Position numbers and translations under genes: made by a program
Notes under the pieces: generated by a model
Database searches by the model: none
What the model saw: the letters and a program-made list of their open reading frames with translations, nothing else
Told to the model about the DNA's origin: nothing
Shown here: positions 1-8,796 of the stretch, one piece after another
Layout: each line of letters starts with the position of its first letter
Position numbering within the stretch: the first letter of the stretch is position 1
Assembly (NCBI GenBank): GCA_017411605.1
Contig: JAFQPR010000099.1
Span: 1 to 56,525 of the forward strand
Source: Clostridia bacterium
GTDB lineage: Bacteria; Bacillota; Clostridia; Oscillospirales; CAG-272
Length of the DNA: 56,525 bases
Reading direction: 5' to 3'

Positions 1-2169
1 GACCGAGCCCGCAAGTCTTGCAACCGAGCATCCGGAGTCGCTCGTTGTGGATAGGAAGTTACCGTTTTTAACGGTAATTTTTCCAAAGGTATCGCCCTTT
101 GATGAGTCCTTCAAAGCCGTACCGCTACGCAGGTAGAGGAAGCCTTGAGTAGTTTCAAGAGTGACTGTATTGCCGCCGAGATCGACGGTAACGTTATTAT
201 AATAATCTGAAATATATTCGGTGTTTGCGGTAAGTGTGTAGTTTGATCTGAACAGTATAACGCAGTCGTCACCGTTTACCATAGAGTCAGTGCCGCCAAT
301 AAGTCCCGCGGCTTTTACCGCCGCGCCGAAATCACTGTACGCGCCAACAAAGGTCTTATCCGTTTTGAAAACAACGATAGGATAAGTTCCTGCATCATCA
401 AATTCCTCGGGAACTGTTCCGTATTTATTATCTGCAGATGCAAAAGCGGTAAGATCTACCTCAAAGCTAAACTGATTTTCTTCGTGAAAAAGAACATCAC
501 CGGCATCGACGTTTGCTTTCTGCGCTTCAAGTGTCTTGTACGCCGAGATATATTCTACCTGAACTTCGCTGCCATCCTCCGAGAAGTAGAACATAGCTAC
601 CATTCCCGTTTCATAAGCGGTTGCCTTGTCAAGTCCCTGAGGGTCGATAAGGAAAGTATTTACTGTGTTTCCGTTTACGCCTACGTCGGTGCGGTGCTTG
701 ATGTGCTCCGGGTCAACGTGACCCGCCGCCGCAATTATGATGTTTTCGTGAAGTGAGATAAACTCATTCCATATATCTATACCGTTGTTAAGAGATTTTA
801 CTGTAGTCGTGGACTGCTCGCGCATACCTGCCTCACCCCATTGACCTTCGTAACCGAGAAGATTATGAGTGATGACGATAACACGTCTGTCGGAGTTCTC
901 TGAAACTACATTGTTCGCCCACTCGAGAACTGCATCGGGAGCGCCATACTGCATACCGATGACCATATATTTATGCTCGCCTACTTCAAAATTCATATAG
1001 AAGTTTTCAAGTCTGCCCTCTGCATAATAGCCATCGATATTGTTTATAAACGAGGTAACACCGCCGAAGTAATTGTTATATTTTGTGTGGTTAGTGTAAT
1101 CATCGTGGTTTCCCGGTACTATTGCGTAAGGAATACCCGCCGCGCCGAGCTTCTCGTGCTGAATTGCCGAATACTGCCACTCGCTGATATTATCCGTGTC
1201 GGTTATATCTCCAAGACCGAAAACATGCTTGATATTTTTTGAATTTTTGTTCTGTACTATCCAATCATAGATAGATGATGCATAAGCCTTTCCGTTTATG
1301 GCATCCTGATATACAAGGAACTGGGTATCACCTACGAAAGCAAAGGAATACGCATATTCCGACGTAGGACTCTTTCTTTCGAAGAAAGCGGGTGTCGCAT
1401 CGTGACCGTTACCCGTCTGATCCTTTATTGAATCCGCGGTGTTGCCCGTCATAGTACTGTCATAGTACGCCATAAGCGACGCGTGCTTAAGATTAGTACC
1501 GCCGTTATATGCAGCAAGAGCATCCTCTGCCGTGAGCGCCGCCGAATATACACCAACAGAGCGTATAGCTCCCTTAAAATAATTTTTACCGTCAGCACCT
1601 ATGGACATCTCTCTCGTGGTGCTTTGCGAATGAACGGCATCAAAGTCCTGTACCTCAGGCGATGACGTAACGGTATCCGTCAGAGCTCCGTTTACATAAA
1701 GCTTATAAACCGAGCTTCCGCCAGCCGTTTCATTTACCAGAGCAAGACGTACCCAGCCCATGCCTCTAACATCATAATTAAAAGGAATATGTACCTTATT
1801 CACAGAGAGTGAAGAATTCTCTGAATCGTACGAGGTCGAGTAATAATAAATAGCGGGATTACCGCCTGCAGTGATCTCAAATCCAAAGGTATCTCTACTC
1901 GTATTATTCGGATAATTCGATATTACGGGAGATGCACTGCTATAAGTCCCCGCGGGAAGATTAACTTCTGCCTCGTATGCCCTTGGCAAAGCAGTGAAGT
2001 ATTTTTTGATATAAATAGGATTTGCTACGGAATCCTGCGAAAAAGTCCAACCGTCAGAGCTGCTATCAAATGCAAAAATGCTAAAAGATGCAAGCGAAAT
2101 GATCAGCGCTGCAAAAACTGCCGCGATCACTATGTGACGAAGAGAAAATGATTTAACTTGTTTTTTCAT
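1..2169 (-). CDS. Secreted LamG-metallophosphoesterase protein (C-terminus beyond window)
   Basis: An open frame of 723 codons runs from ATG at 2169 off the window start. AAGGAG at 2176-2181 is well placed for this start. The N-terminus (MKKQVKSF, then a hydrophobic stretch to about residue 34) is a signal peptide. Residues about 60-225 look like a LamG/concanavalin-type domain. A calcineurin-like phosphoesterase domain follows, with metal motifs GDTQ (Asp281), GDITD, GNHD (His355), a THN histidine and GHVD. The last motif departs from the usual GHxH. From about residue 640 the chain turns into beta-helix-like sequence (VDLGGNTVTL), similar in style to the 1962-residue protein at 31909-37797. 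The likely role is an extracellular phosphoesterase or phosphodiesterase bound to a glycan or surface; the substrate is unknown. It diverges from an AraC regulator, which probably controls it. Its own promoter has a good -10 (TATAAT on the minus strand, 2236-2241) but no good -35. Confidence 0.85.
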   Translation of the reverse strand, partial: MKKQVKSFSLRHIVIAAVFAALIISLASFSIFAFDSSSDGWTFSQDSVANPIYIKKYFTALPRAYEAEVNLPAGTYSSASPVISNYPNNTSRDTFGFEITAGGNPAIYYYSTSYDSENSSLSVNKVHIPFNYDVRGMGWVRLALVNETAGGSSVYKLYVNGALTDTVTSSPEVQDFDAVHSQSTTREMSIGADGKNYFKGAIRSVGVYSAALTAEDALAAYNGGTNLKHASLMAYYDSTMTGNTADSIKDQTGNGHDATPAFFERKSPTSEYAYSFAFVGDTQFLVYQDAINGKAYASSIYDWIVQNKNSKNIKHVFGLGDITDTDNISEWQYSAIQHEKLGAAGIPYAIVPGNHDDYTNHTKYNNYFGGVTSFINNIDGYYAEGRLENFYMNFEVGEHKYMVIGMQYGAPDAVLEWANNVVSENSDRRVIVITHNLLGYEGQWGEAGMREQSTTTVKSLNNGIDIWNEFISLHENIIIAAAGHVDPEHIKHRTDVGVNGNTVNTFLIDPQGLDKATAYETGMVAMFYFSEDGSEVQVEYISAYKTLEAQKANVDAGDVLFHEENQFSFEVDLTAFASADNKYGTVPEEFDDAGTYPIVVFKTDKTFVGAYSDFGAAVKAAGLIGGTDSMVNGDDCVILFRSNYTLTANTEYISDYYNNVTVDLGGNTVTLETTQGFLYLRSGTALKDSSKGDTFGKITVKNGNFLSTTSDSGCSVARLAGSV

Positions 2170-2208
2170 ATCTATCTCCTTCATATTTATTGCTTAAAAG
2201 AGATTTGC

Positions 2209-2237
2209 TTGACATATTAATCTCTCTGTGATATCAT
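2209..2237 (+). promoter_or_regulatory. Promoter for the AraC-type regulator
   Basis: TTGACA at 2209-2214, a 17-base spacer and TATCAT at 2232-2237 form a sigma-A-type promoter reading toward the regulator gene. The minus-strand TATAAT at 2236-2241 of the divergent surface-protein gene overlaps this -10, so the two promoters probably compete. Confidence 0.7.
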
Positions 2238-2312
2238 TATATCAAGATAACATACATAATAAAATGCAAATCATACAACATTTTGGGAGTAAACATACAA
2301 AAAAACACCGTT

Positions 2313-3200
2313 ATGAAAAAGTACAACAGTTTTAAAGGAATAAGAAGTCATGACATAAGCGAATACCGGGGGCTTGAAAAAGAAGTAAAATTTACCCCTT
2401 ATTTTTCAAATGATATCAATCCTCTCAAGGTGAGCTGCTTTGGAATTACAAACCCCGACAAGGATTATTTTATAGCAAGAAATCCCTCGCCTTGCTATAT
2501 TATTGAGTACGTCGTTTCCGGTACCGGTTATATTGAGATAAACAATCAGCGAGAAAAGCTATCGGCAGGCGATGCGTACATAATACATCAGGGCGATTTT
2601 TGCAAATACTATGCCGACAAAAAAGATCCATACAAAAAATACTGGATAAATTTCGCTACCCTTCCGTTTTTTGAAGAGATGTTGCGAGCATACGATATAT
2701 CTGACAGAGTGATCAAAGGAATTGATCTCGGCAGCTATTTTGATGAAATATTCAAACTCGAATCGGTCACGAGCAATAACGATGATCTGTATATTCCGAT
2801 CAGCAAGATAATTTTCTGCATGATGATGGATATTGCGCAACACAAAAAGAATGCGATACCGGCAATAGGTTATGACCTTGCAAGTTCTGTCAAAGCGATA
2901 CTCGACTGCTCCGTAAATCAGCAAATTACGATGGATGATATAGCAAGAGAAGTCTACCGTTCAAAGAACGAAGTCATAAGACAATTCAAACGCAGATACG
3001 GTATAACTCCCTATGCTTACCTCATTGATATAAGAGTGCGACGGGCAAAAAACATTCTGCAAAACACGTCGTCAACACTTGCCGAGATAGCAGAATATCT
3101 TTGCTTTTCTTCGGAGTATCACTTCTCAAATTGCTTCAAAAAACGCGTCGGCGAGTCCCCGAGAGAATTCAGACGCAAAGCGCGTGAGCCAAGCTCATAA
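2313..3200 (+). CDS. AraC-family transcriptional regulator
   Basis: A 295-residue DNA-binding regulator. The N-terminal half (about residues 30-160) resembles the AraC cupin-like ligand-sensing domain, with a GTGYIEINNQ stretch. The last 100 residues form the double helix-turn-helix: ITMDDIAREVYRSKNEVIRQF as the first helix pair, and SSTLAEIAEYLCFSS with FKKRVGESPREFR as the second. It lies back to back with the LamG-phosphoesterase gene, so local activation of that gene is the simplest role; the sensed ligand (often a sugar in this family) is not evident. The start is uncertain. ATG at 2313 has no Shine-Dalgarno sequence. An in-frame TTG at 2283 also lacks one. GGGAG at 2285-2289 sits 5 bases before an in-frame ATA at 2295. 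Confidence 0.85.
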   Translation: MKKYNSFKGIRSHDISEYRGLEKEVKFTPYFSNDINPLKVSCFGITNPDKDYFIARNPSPCYIIEYVVSGTGYIEINNQREKLSAGDAYIIHQGDFCKYYADKKDPYKKYWINFATLPFFEEMLRAYDISDRVIKGIDLGSYFDEIFKLESVTSNNDDLYIPISKIIFCMMMDIAQHKKNAIPAIGYDLASSVKAILDCSVNQQITMDDIAREVYRSKNEVIRQFKRRYGITPYAYLIDIRVRRAKNILQNTSSTLAEIAEYLCFSSEYHFSNCFKKRVGESPREFRRKAREPSS

Positions 3201-3265
3201 AAGAATTTCACCAAGTAATTTAGCGAGGTGTTTTTCCATCATCAAAGTTTTTAATACTCTATAAA

Positions 3266-3310
3266 ATAAAGGTCAAAAATCCGATTTTTGTGCAGATTTT
3301 TGACCTTTAT
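3266..3310. terminator. Bidirectional terminator
   Basis: A perfect 16-base inverted repeat (arms 3266-3281 and 3295-3310, ATAAAGGTCAAAAATC) with a 13-base loop lies between the convergent AraC gene and the lipoprotein gene ending at 3334. The AT-rich arms could serve both strands. Confidence 0.75.
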
Positions 3311-3333
3311 GTAATTATTTGTTTACAAATCCA

Positions 3334-4572
3334 TCAATTAGACTCGTAGCAACATGCAAAGAGCCATGCATTTGCGGTTACGGGATCGGTGCCGAAGATA
3401 AGATGTGTTTCACCGGGATTGGCAGGCTTATACCAGCCGAGAACGTTACCCATATCCTTTATCGCAACAGCGAGATCGTTCGTCAAGGGATATACGCCCA
3501 CAGTGTCATCCGCTGCCTCAAAGTAATCGTACATCATAGGAGCATAAGTTATCTTATCCTTGAACTCACCGTTCTCATCATAGATATAATGCTGGAAGGG
3601 CTGAGTTTCGCAGATCTTTTCGAGCGCTTCGGTATACGCATTCGTTACCGTCAGCTTCATATATATCACAGGACCGTTCTTGCTGTTAAGATGATAGTAT
3701 CCGTCGCTCTCGTTCAAGACTGCCTTCAAAGAAACGTTCGTTATATCAAAGTTAACGAGGTTTCCGCCCGAATAAACGTAATCCTTATTGATTTTATGCG
3801 TTCTTACGTATTCATTGTAAGGAAGCTCCTCGGGACTATAATCACCAAGGTCGGAATCCTTCGCAATCGTAAAGTATCCGCTTCCCGCCTCTGCCGCCTT
3901 TACACCGTAAAGGTACTGAGTGCTGTGGAGGTAATAAATTCTGAAATCGGAATAAATTGTTCCTGTAGGCTTTCCATCCCCGTCAACTTCAACATCGCTT
4001 TCGTTTGAAATATCATGATCGTATATGATAATAGGCGAGCCATAGTATTCGCAGATAGCATCCGCTTCGGTATCAATGCTTATTTTAAATCTACCTCGCT
4101 CGGTAGGAGTATAAAGGAAATAAACGGTCTCTCCCGCTTCAAATTCAACGTAGTATTTGCCGTCATTTACAATTGCAGCCTTTGATCCGTTGTAAAGCTC
4201 GTAAGTCGGCTCAACGTATGCCGATACAACTACCGTTACGGCTTTACCGCTCATCGTGCAAGCATTTTTATCATACTTGTACGTAGTATCCTTCGTGAAC
4301 GTCAGAGTAAAGGTATAAGTTCCCTCGGTGAAGTCGAAGGTCGCAACACCGTTTTCATCGGTGAGCTTATTCTTAATTTTCTCTTCTCCCTGATACGCGC
4401 TTACTATTACTCCCGCAACGGGATTTCTATCCGCATCAACGATGGTTACGGTATATACGGGAGGCTCTTTTTTGCCGCAAGAGCAAATCAAGCAAATTAC
4501 TGTTACTAAGATTACGACAGAAATAATGCTCAGCAAAATTATCTTCGTATTCTTCTTCATATGTTTTATCAT
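3334..4572 (-). CDS. Lipoprotein with carboxypeptidase-regulatory-like domain
   Basis: 412 residues. ATG at 4572 has GGAG at 4580-4583, seven bases upstream. A long hydrophobic leader ends in a degenerate lipobox with Cys32 (ICSC), so the protein is probably lipid-anchored outside the cell. Residues about 38-115 form a small beta-sandwich of the carboxypeptidase-regulatory/transthyretin-like type (DADRNPVAGVIVSAYQG, DENGVATFDF). A middle part with YTPTERGRFKIS resembles the peptidase C-terminal-like or adhesion beta domains of secreted proteins. The last half matches segments of the larger neighbour encoded upstream (4728-8276): the DGYYHL..IYMKLT region and a helical segment near KDMGNVLGW. 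The two are therefore tandem paralogues, this one without the thioredoxin domain. No enzyme motif is visible; a structural or binding role is likely. Confidence 0.8.
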   Translation of the reverse strand: MIKHMKKNTKIILLSIISVVILVTVICLICSCGKKEPPVYTVTIVDADRNPVAGVIVSAYQGEEKIKNKLTDENGVATFDFTEGTYTFTLTFTKDTTYKYDKNACTMSGKAVTVVVSAYVEPTYELYNGSKAAIVNDGKYYVEFEAGETVYFLYTPTERGRFKISIDTEADAICEYYGSPIIIYDHDISNESDVEVDGDGKPTGTIYSDFRIYYLHSTQYLYGVKAAEAGSGYFTIAKDSDLGDYSPEELPYNEYVRTHKINKDYVYSGGNLVNFDITNVSLKAVLNESDGYYHLNSKNGPVIYMKLTVTNAYTEALEKICETQPFQHYIYDENGEFKDKITYAPMMYDYFEAADDTVGVYPLTNDLAVAIKDMGNVLGWYKPANPGETHLIFGTDPVTANAWLFACCYESN

Positions 4573-4622
4573 TTTTTATCTCCGTATTTTTTGTATTGAA
4601 GATTTCGATCAATTTTAATAGT

Positions 4623-4667
4623 AACGGGAGGATGCCGAAGCGCCCTCCCGTTTTGCCGGTTACGGCA
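4623..4667 (-). terminator. Terminator-like double hairpin
   Basis: A 9-base stem (AACGGGAGG at 4623-4631 with CCTCCCGTT at 4644-4652) and a small adjoining hairpin (TGCCG/CGGCA, 4654-4667) lie after the stop of the 1182-residue lipoprotein gene. The run of T after the stem is weak on the minus strand, so termination may be partial and allow reading into the 412-residue paralogue. Confidence 0.5.
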
Positions 4668-4727
4668 TGTTTTATTGCAAATAATTAGTTAAAACAGCGC
4701 ACCGTGATGTTTGAAAAGTTATATTTT

Positions 4728-7700
4728 TCAATACTTTGTGTTCGCATCGTGCATCTCGTAGTAATAGCACATTTTTGTCCAGGAATTAATTACTCCGGCA
4801 AAGGTGTTTTGATCCATAAGCGTCTGAAGAATCTTCGCAAGATTTGCGTCAACAAGCACGCACCCGTATGCTTCACTCGTAAGCTCAGCTCTAACCTCTT
4901 CGGGAAGGGCAGAAAGGTCAGTCTCGGAGTTGAACATCTTGTTAACGTAAACAAGAATATCGTCGGAGTGGTCTTCGCCTTTTCCGTGCATAATGCCTTT
5001 TTTAAGATCATCCATTTTGTAGGAATCGTACCACAACTGATAATCCGCTCCCCAAAGCTCCTTAAGACTGTTTGTTACGTAGTTGTTAAGGTAGTTCTTT
5101 ACGTCGTTGGAAACGTTAAGAGGCTTAAGATATGTACTAAGAAGAAGCGCATCAGTATAATCGTTAACATAGGTCGACGCAATCCTATCGTATACAATAG
5201 GATCCTCGTCATCCTTAACAGTAATATCCTTGAGCGCTATGAATGCCTTAAGAGTTGCATCGGAAAGTGTTTTTCCGTAAGCTACGATAGCTGCCTTTTC
5301 ATCCGAGGCATCCTGCTCGGCGGCAACCGCATCACTATAAGCCTTTACAAGCACTCCGAGCTGAGTATCGTTTATACGGCTCGTGTTATTCGAATAATTG
5401 GTGTAAACAAGAGTAAATATCTCATCGTCGCTTGATTCGGAGATATACTTCTTTATAGCTTCAAGCTCCCATGCCGCAATCTTATTCGCAACCTCTGCTC
5501 TGAACGTAGCGTCACTTCCCGACTTTGCATACTCTCTGAGTCCGAGAAGCGTATAAAGCTTGAGATAAAGAAGACCGTTAATGTCATCCGCTGTTCTGCT
5601 GAAGTCAAATGCGCCGAGAGAAAGAAGATCCTTTCTCATAGCGCCGTCTTTAATAAGAGTGGGATCGATATAGATCGGCTTATCAAACGGACCTGCAGCA
5701 AGTGTAAGATCAAGGTATACGTACTCACCAAAGATTATATTACCGTTCTTATCCTTACTAAGAACGTGACGGTAGTATCCGGTGGAAGGATCAAGAGCTA
5801 CGTCTATACCGCCTGCGATAAGAGTATTACCCATTTCTCCGTTCTCATCAAGATCGGTGGTGAAAGCTCCTCCGGGAGAAGCGGAACGGAATAAATCAAG
5901 GCTCTCGCCTACATACTCAACCTTGAAGGTAAATTCGCCGAACATCGTAACATCATAGTAAGCAATGTCAATGTAGTAGGTCTTACCCGCTTCCATATAC
6001 ATAACCATACTGACGTTATTCATCTGATATTTAGCATCCTCTGCGGAATAAGGGATCTTGGTTATACGCTCAATAAGGTCATATTCATTAACAATACTCT
6101 GAGTATGAGTTTCATAATCATAAGTAAAAATCCATGCGTTAAGACTATCCTTACTATCAGAAGTAATGCGGTAAACACCCGATTCTGCGGGAGTGAACGC
6201 ATACCAGAAGCCTCTGGGCATAATTATTCTGCCATCATAGTAAACATTGTTAGGATAATCTTTTTCACTTGAGAGAACCTTGAGTTCTTCGGGATAATTA
6301 CTTACATCAAGCTCAGCCTGACTATCAAATGAAAGGAAGGTATCAAACGCGGAATGAGGAGCAACACCCGCAATCGGGTCCTCAAGCGCCTTGCCGTCTT
6401 TTGTTCCGTAAGCATCATAATATTTACAGAACTTAAGCCATTCGTTTTCCGTCTTATCAAATCCTTTTATTTCGATAACCTTACAAAGAAGCTCCTTAAG
6501 CTCTTCGTTCACCGAACAGAAGCCCGAGATAGTACCGTTTGATGCGTAGGAGCAATACTGAATGATTCTCTCAGCATAATCAACGCCGCCTAAAACCACC
6601 TCGCCATTATACGCCCAAAGGTATACGGACTCATCCTCACTAAGAGGATTGATATTCATAAGATTTGCAAGAAGGATAGGACATTTACCTACGCAAATAT
6701 GATCGGTATCATTGATAGAACAAACGTGATAATAGCCATCTTGACTACAATACTTTACATTTTCATAGGTGTAATCACCCGTGCTCTCATCAACCCTTGC
6801 AGCCTGATAAGGAATATAAGTTTCAACGTCAATGCTGCTTTTTGCTACAATACGAAAATTTTTAAGGTAAACTGCATCGTCACCCTTGTAGGTATCGGAA
6901 TCCTTCTGATAAACAAAGGAAACGGTATAAGTTCCATCCTCTTTCGCTACGTATGGGTAGCAATGTTTCCAATTATCTCCGATACCCGATATTTGATAAA
7001 TTGCTTCATTATCTACAAGAATATGAAGAATATCAGCGCCCTCTTCGGTTGAAGAAAAATAGTCAAAACCTAACACGTCCCCTGCCTTCATCACAACATC
7101 GGCATGCATTATAGCATACGAATCATCCTTATCAACATTGGATGCCTTAAGGCAGTCGATATCACCCTTCTTGGTAACTATGAAAGGCCATGAATACTCG
7201 GCATCTGCCGTTCCGCGCTCGGGATAATAAGTAATTTTAGATGTACCGTCTTCATTCTTAACACTGTCAGAATTTAACACGCCCTCAAGCACAGCAGAAT
7301 CTTCTTGCTGAATATCGGGAATTTCTCTGGGAATAAGCTCACTGAGATTCTTGAATATTTTCTGCTCGTACTCGGCGTCTGCGGCACCGAAGTAATCAAA
7401 CATTTTTCTAAACGGCTTCTCCGAAGGAAGACCGCCTACCTCAACAAGACAAATCGTTCCGTAACGGTCGATCATTACGTTTGTGGGATAACCCGTCTGA
7501 CCTGCAACCTGAGTTGAAATATCACCGAACGCTGCGAACAATGCAGGATCGGCTTTTGCCATCGTCAGATCAAGATTCATAGAATTCTTGAAGGTCTTAA
7601 CTGCGGCTTCGTTATCGGGAGCATAAGTGTTAAGACAAATTACCGCAACATTATCCTCATATTCCTTGGCAGCGGTATTAATAAACGGAAATTCATTTAT

Positions 7701-8276
7701 ACAAGGATCACACGTGCTATACCAGAAATTAATAAGAACAGCTTTCTTTTCCTTGAGCACCTCGGAAAGCACTATTGCCTTACCTTCGGTGTCGGTCACC
7801 TTGAAATCATACATTATATCTCCGAGTGAATATTTGGGAGGAATAGTGTACGCTCCCTCGGTTTCGGGGAGTATTACAGAGGACGAAAGAACTATATCAA
7901 CAGATGCGCTCTTGAGCTCGTAATATTCCTTTACGTCGTATCCCGCAGGAACTCCGTCAAGAACAACTACGTATCCGCTTTTGGGAGCAGTGTCTACAAT
8001 CGCGATTCCCTCGTCGTTCGTTTTTCCGAAATCAACGATGTCATCCAGAGTTGAATCGGTATAAACGTAAGCCGTAATACCGCTCAACGCTCTTCCCCCT
8101 ATGGTCTTCACCCTGATAGTATAATTGCTTACAGAGCTGTCAATATCACCGTTGTCACCGTCTTTATCGCCGTCGCCTTTATTCTTATCACCGCATGATA
8201 CAAGCGTTCCCATTATACAGGAAACAAGCATCAGCATAGCTAAAAGCAGCGATATGAGTCTTTTGCTGGTCTTCAT
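4728..8276 (-). CDS. Large lipoprotein with TlpA-like thioredoxin domain
   Basis: 1182 residues. ATG at 8276 follows an AAGGAG site. The leader has two possible lipobox cysteines (LVSC at Cys20 and at Cys28), the second followed by a Gly/Asp/Lys-rich spacer typical of lipoproteins. Residues about 50-125 are a carboxypeptidase-regulatory-like domain. Residues about 150-300 form a redoxin/TlpA-type thioredoxin fold: NFWYSTCDPC gives a redox pair Cys189-X2-Cys192, and GYPTNVMID supplies the cis-proline. The rest is beta-rich, with a segment FTPAESGVYRIT, and repeats a module that ends in W(L/T)K(F/M)C-YY (about residues 560-650 and again at the C-terminus). The likely role is extracytoplasmic thiol-disulfide chemistry on surface proteins, or a binding protein with a redox head. 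The C-terminal half is shared with the 412-residue lipoprotein downstream. Confidence 0.85.
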   Translation of the reverse strand: MKTSKRLISLLLAMLMLVSCIMGTLVSCGDKNKGDGDKDGDNGDIDSSVSNYTIRVKTIGGRALSGITAYVYTDSTLDDIVDFGKTNDEGIAIVDTAPKSGYVVVLDGVPAGYDVKEYYELKSASVDIVLSSSVILPETEGAYTIPPKYSLGDIMYDFKVTDTEGKAIVLSEVLKEKKAVLINFWYSTCDPCINEFPFINTAAKEYEDNVAVICLNTYAPDNEAAVKTFKNSMNLDLTMAKADPALFAAFGDISTQVAGQTGYPTNVMIDRYGTICLVEVGGLPSEKPFRKMFDYFGAADAEYEQKIFKNLSELIPREIPDIQQEDSAVLEGVLNSDSVKNEDGTSKITYYPERGTADAEYSWPFIVTKKGDIDCLKASNVDKDDSYAIMHADVVMKAGDVLGFDYFSSTEEGADILHILVDNEAIYQISGIGDNWKHCYPYVAKEDGTYTVSFVYQKDSDTYKGDDAVYLKNFRIVAKSSIDVETYIPYQAARVDESTGDYTYENVKYCSQDGYYHVCSINDTDHICVGKCPILLANLMNINPLSEDESVYLWAYNGEVVLGGVDYAERIIQYCSYASNGTISGFCSVNEELKELLCKVIEIKGFDKTENEWLKFCKYYDAYGTKDGKALEDPIAGVAPHSAFDTFLSFDSQAELDVSNYPEELKVLSSEKDYPNNVYYDGRIIMPRGFWYAFTPAESGVYRITSDSKDSLNAWIFTYDYETHTQSIVNEYDLIERITKIPYSAEDAKYQMNNVSMVMYMEAGKTYYIDIAYYDVTMFGEFTFKVEYVGESLDLFRSASPGGAFTTDLDENGEMGNTLIAGGIDVALDPSTGYYRHVLSKDKNGNIIFGEYVYLDLTLAAGPFDKPIYIDPTLIKDGAMRKDLLSLGAFDFSRTADDINGLLYLKLYTLLGLREYAKSGSDATFRAEVANKIAAWELEAIKKYISESSDDEIFTLVYTNYSNNTSRINDTQLGVLVKAYSDAVAAEQDASDEKAAIVAYGKTLSDATLKAFIALKDITVKDDEDPIVYDRIASTYVNDYTDALLLSTYLKPLNVSNDVKNYLNNYVTNSLKELWGADYQLWYDSYKMDDLKKGIMHGKGEDHSDDILVYVNKMFNSETDLSALPEEVRAELTSEAYGCVLVDANLAKILQTLMDQNTFAGVINSWTKMCYYYEMHDANTKY

Positions 8277-8408
8277 TTTTTATCTCCTTTTTGATTTTAG
8301 AAACGACAAAAATTGCAAATTTAACGTAGCTTACAAAATCCGATTTTCTTACAAAAATGCGTATTACTTCATTTTGTTAAAGCGAATTTTGGCAATTTCT
8401 ACAATATG

Positions 8409-8436
8409 ATTATATATACAAAACGCAAAAAGACAA
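8409..8436 (-). promoter_or_regulatory. Promoter for the thioredoxin-lipoprotein gene
   Basis: On the minus strand TTGTCT (8431-8436), a 16-base spacer and TATAAT (8409-8414) give a sigma-A-type promoter with a leader of about 125 bases before the start at 8276. Confidence 0.65.
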
Positions 8437-8653
8437 CTTCATCTAAAGATAGTACATTCTTTGCTTTTTGTAACAATAATTTTTGCAATTTCCAACATTT
8501 TCTTAATTCAAAGCATAGTTTGACTTATATAGTGTATCACAAACAAACAGAAAAATCAATAGTTTGTTTTCCTTTTCTCGCTATGAATTTGAAAATTTAT
8601 TCTATATATTTTGTTAATTTTTTTTAAATTTTAGTTATTTTTTTAATTTGCGC
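8437..8653. other. AT-rich intergenic region between divergent promoters
   Basis: About 220 bases of very AT-rich sequence lie between the two divergent promoters. I see no gene, repeat or convincing operator here. Short open frames exist but have no ribosome binding site and encode low-complexity sequence. Confidence 0.5.
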
Positions 8654-8682
8654 TTGCCTTTTTATTTTTATTATAGTATAAT
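8654..8682 (+). promoter_or_regulatory. Promoter of the protease-Opp operon
   Basis: TTGCCT at 8654-8659, a 17-base spacer and TATAAT at 8677-8682. The predicted start of transcription is near 8689, giving a leader of about 108 bases before the protease start at 8797. This is the only strong promoter seen before the terminator at 25365-25422, so the whole 16-kb block is probably one operon. Confidence 0.75.
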
Positions 8683-8715
8683 ACACTTTGTGCGAATTCG
8701 AAAAAGGAGCAATTC

Positions 8716-8737
8716 AGTCGATTAAACCGACTTTTTT
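8716..8737 (+). promoter_or_regulatory. Leader hairpin followed by a T-run
   Basis: A short stem (AGTCG 8716-8720, CGACT 8728-8732) with a 7-base loop is followed by a run of T inside the leader of the protease-Opp operon. It has the shape of a weak intrinsic terminator or attenuator. AAGGAG just before it (8704-8709) has no start codon at the right distance. The stem is only 5 base pairs, so a regulatory role is a guess. Confidence 0.3.
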
Positions 8738-8796
8738 AGATGTTTACATCTAATTGTTTCTTTGTAATCGCTAAAAAACAGAAAGGCAAACGGATA

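Noticed and set aside
8740-8796. Upstream ATG for the surface protease
   Set aside because: No ribosome site precedes it, and it would place 19 polar residues before the signal peptide.
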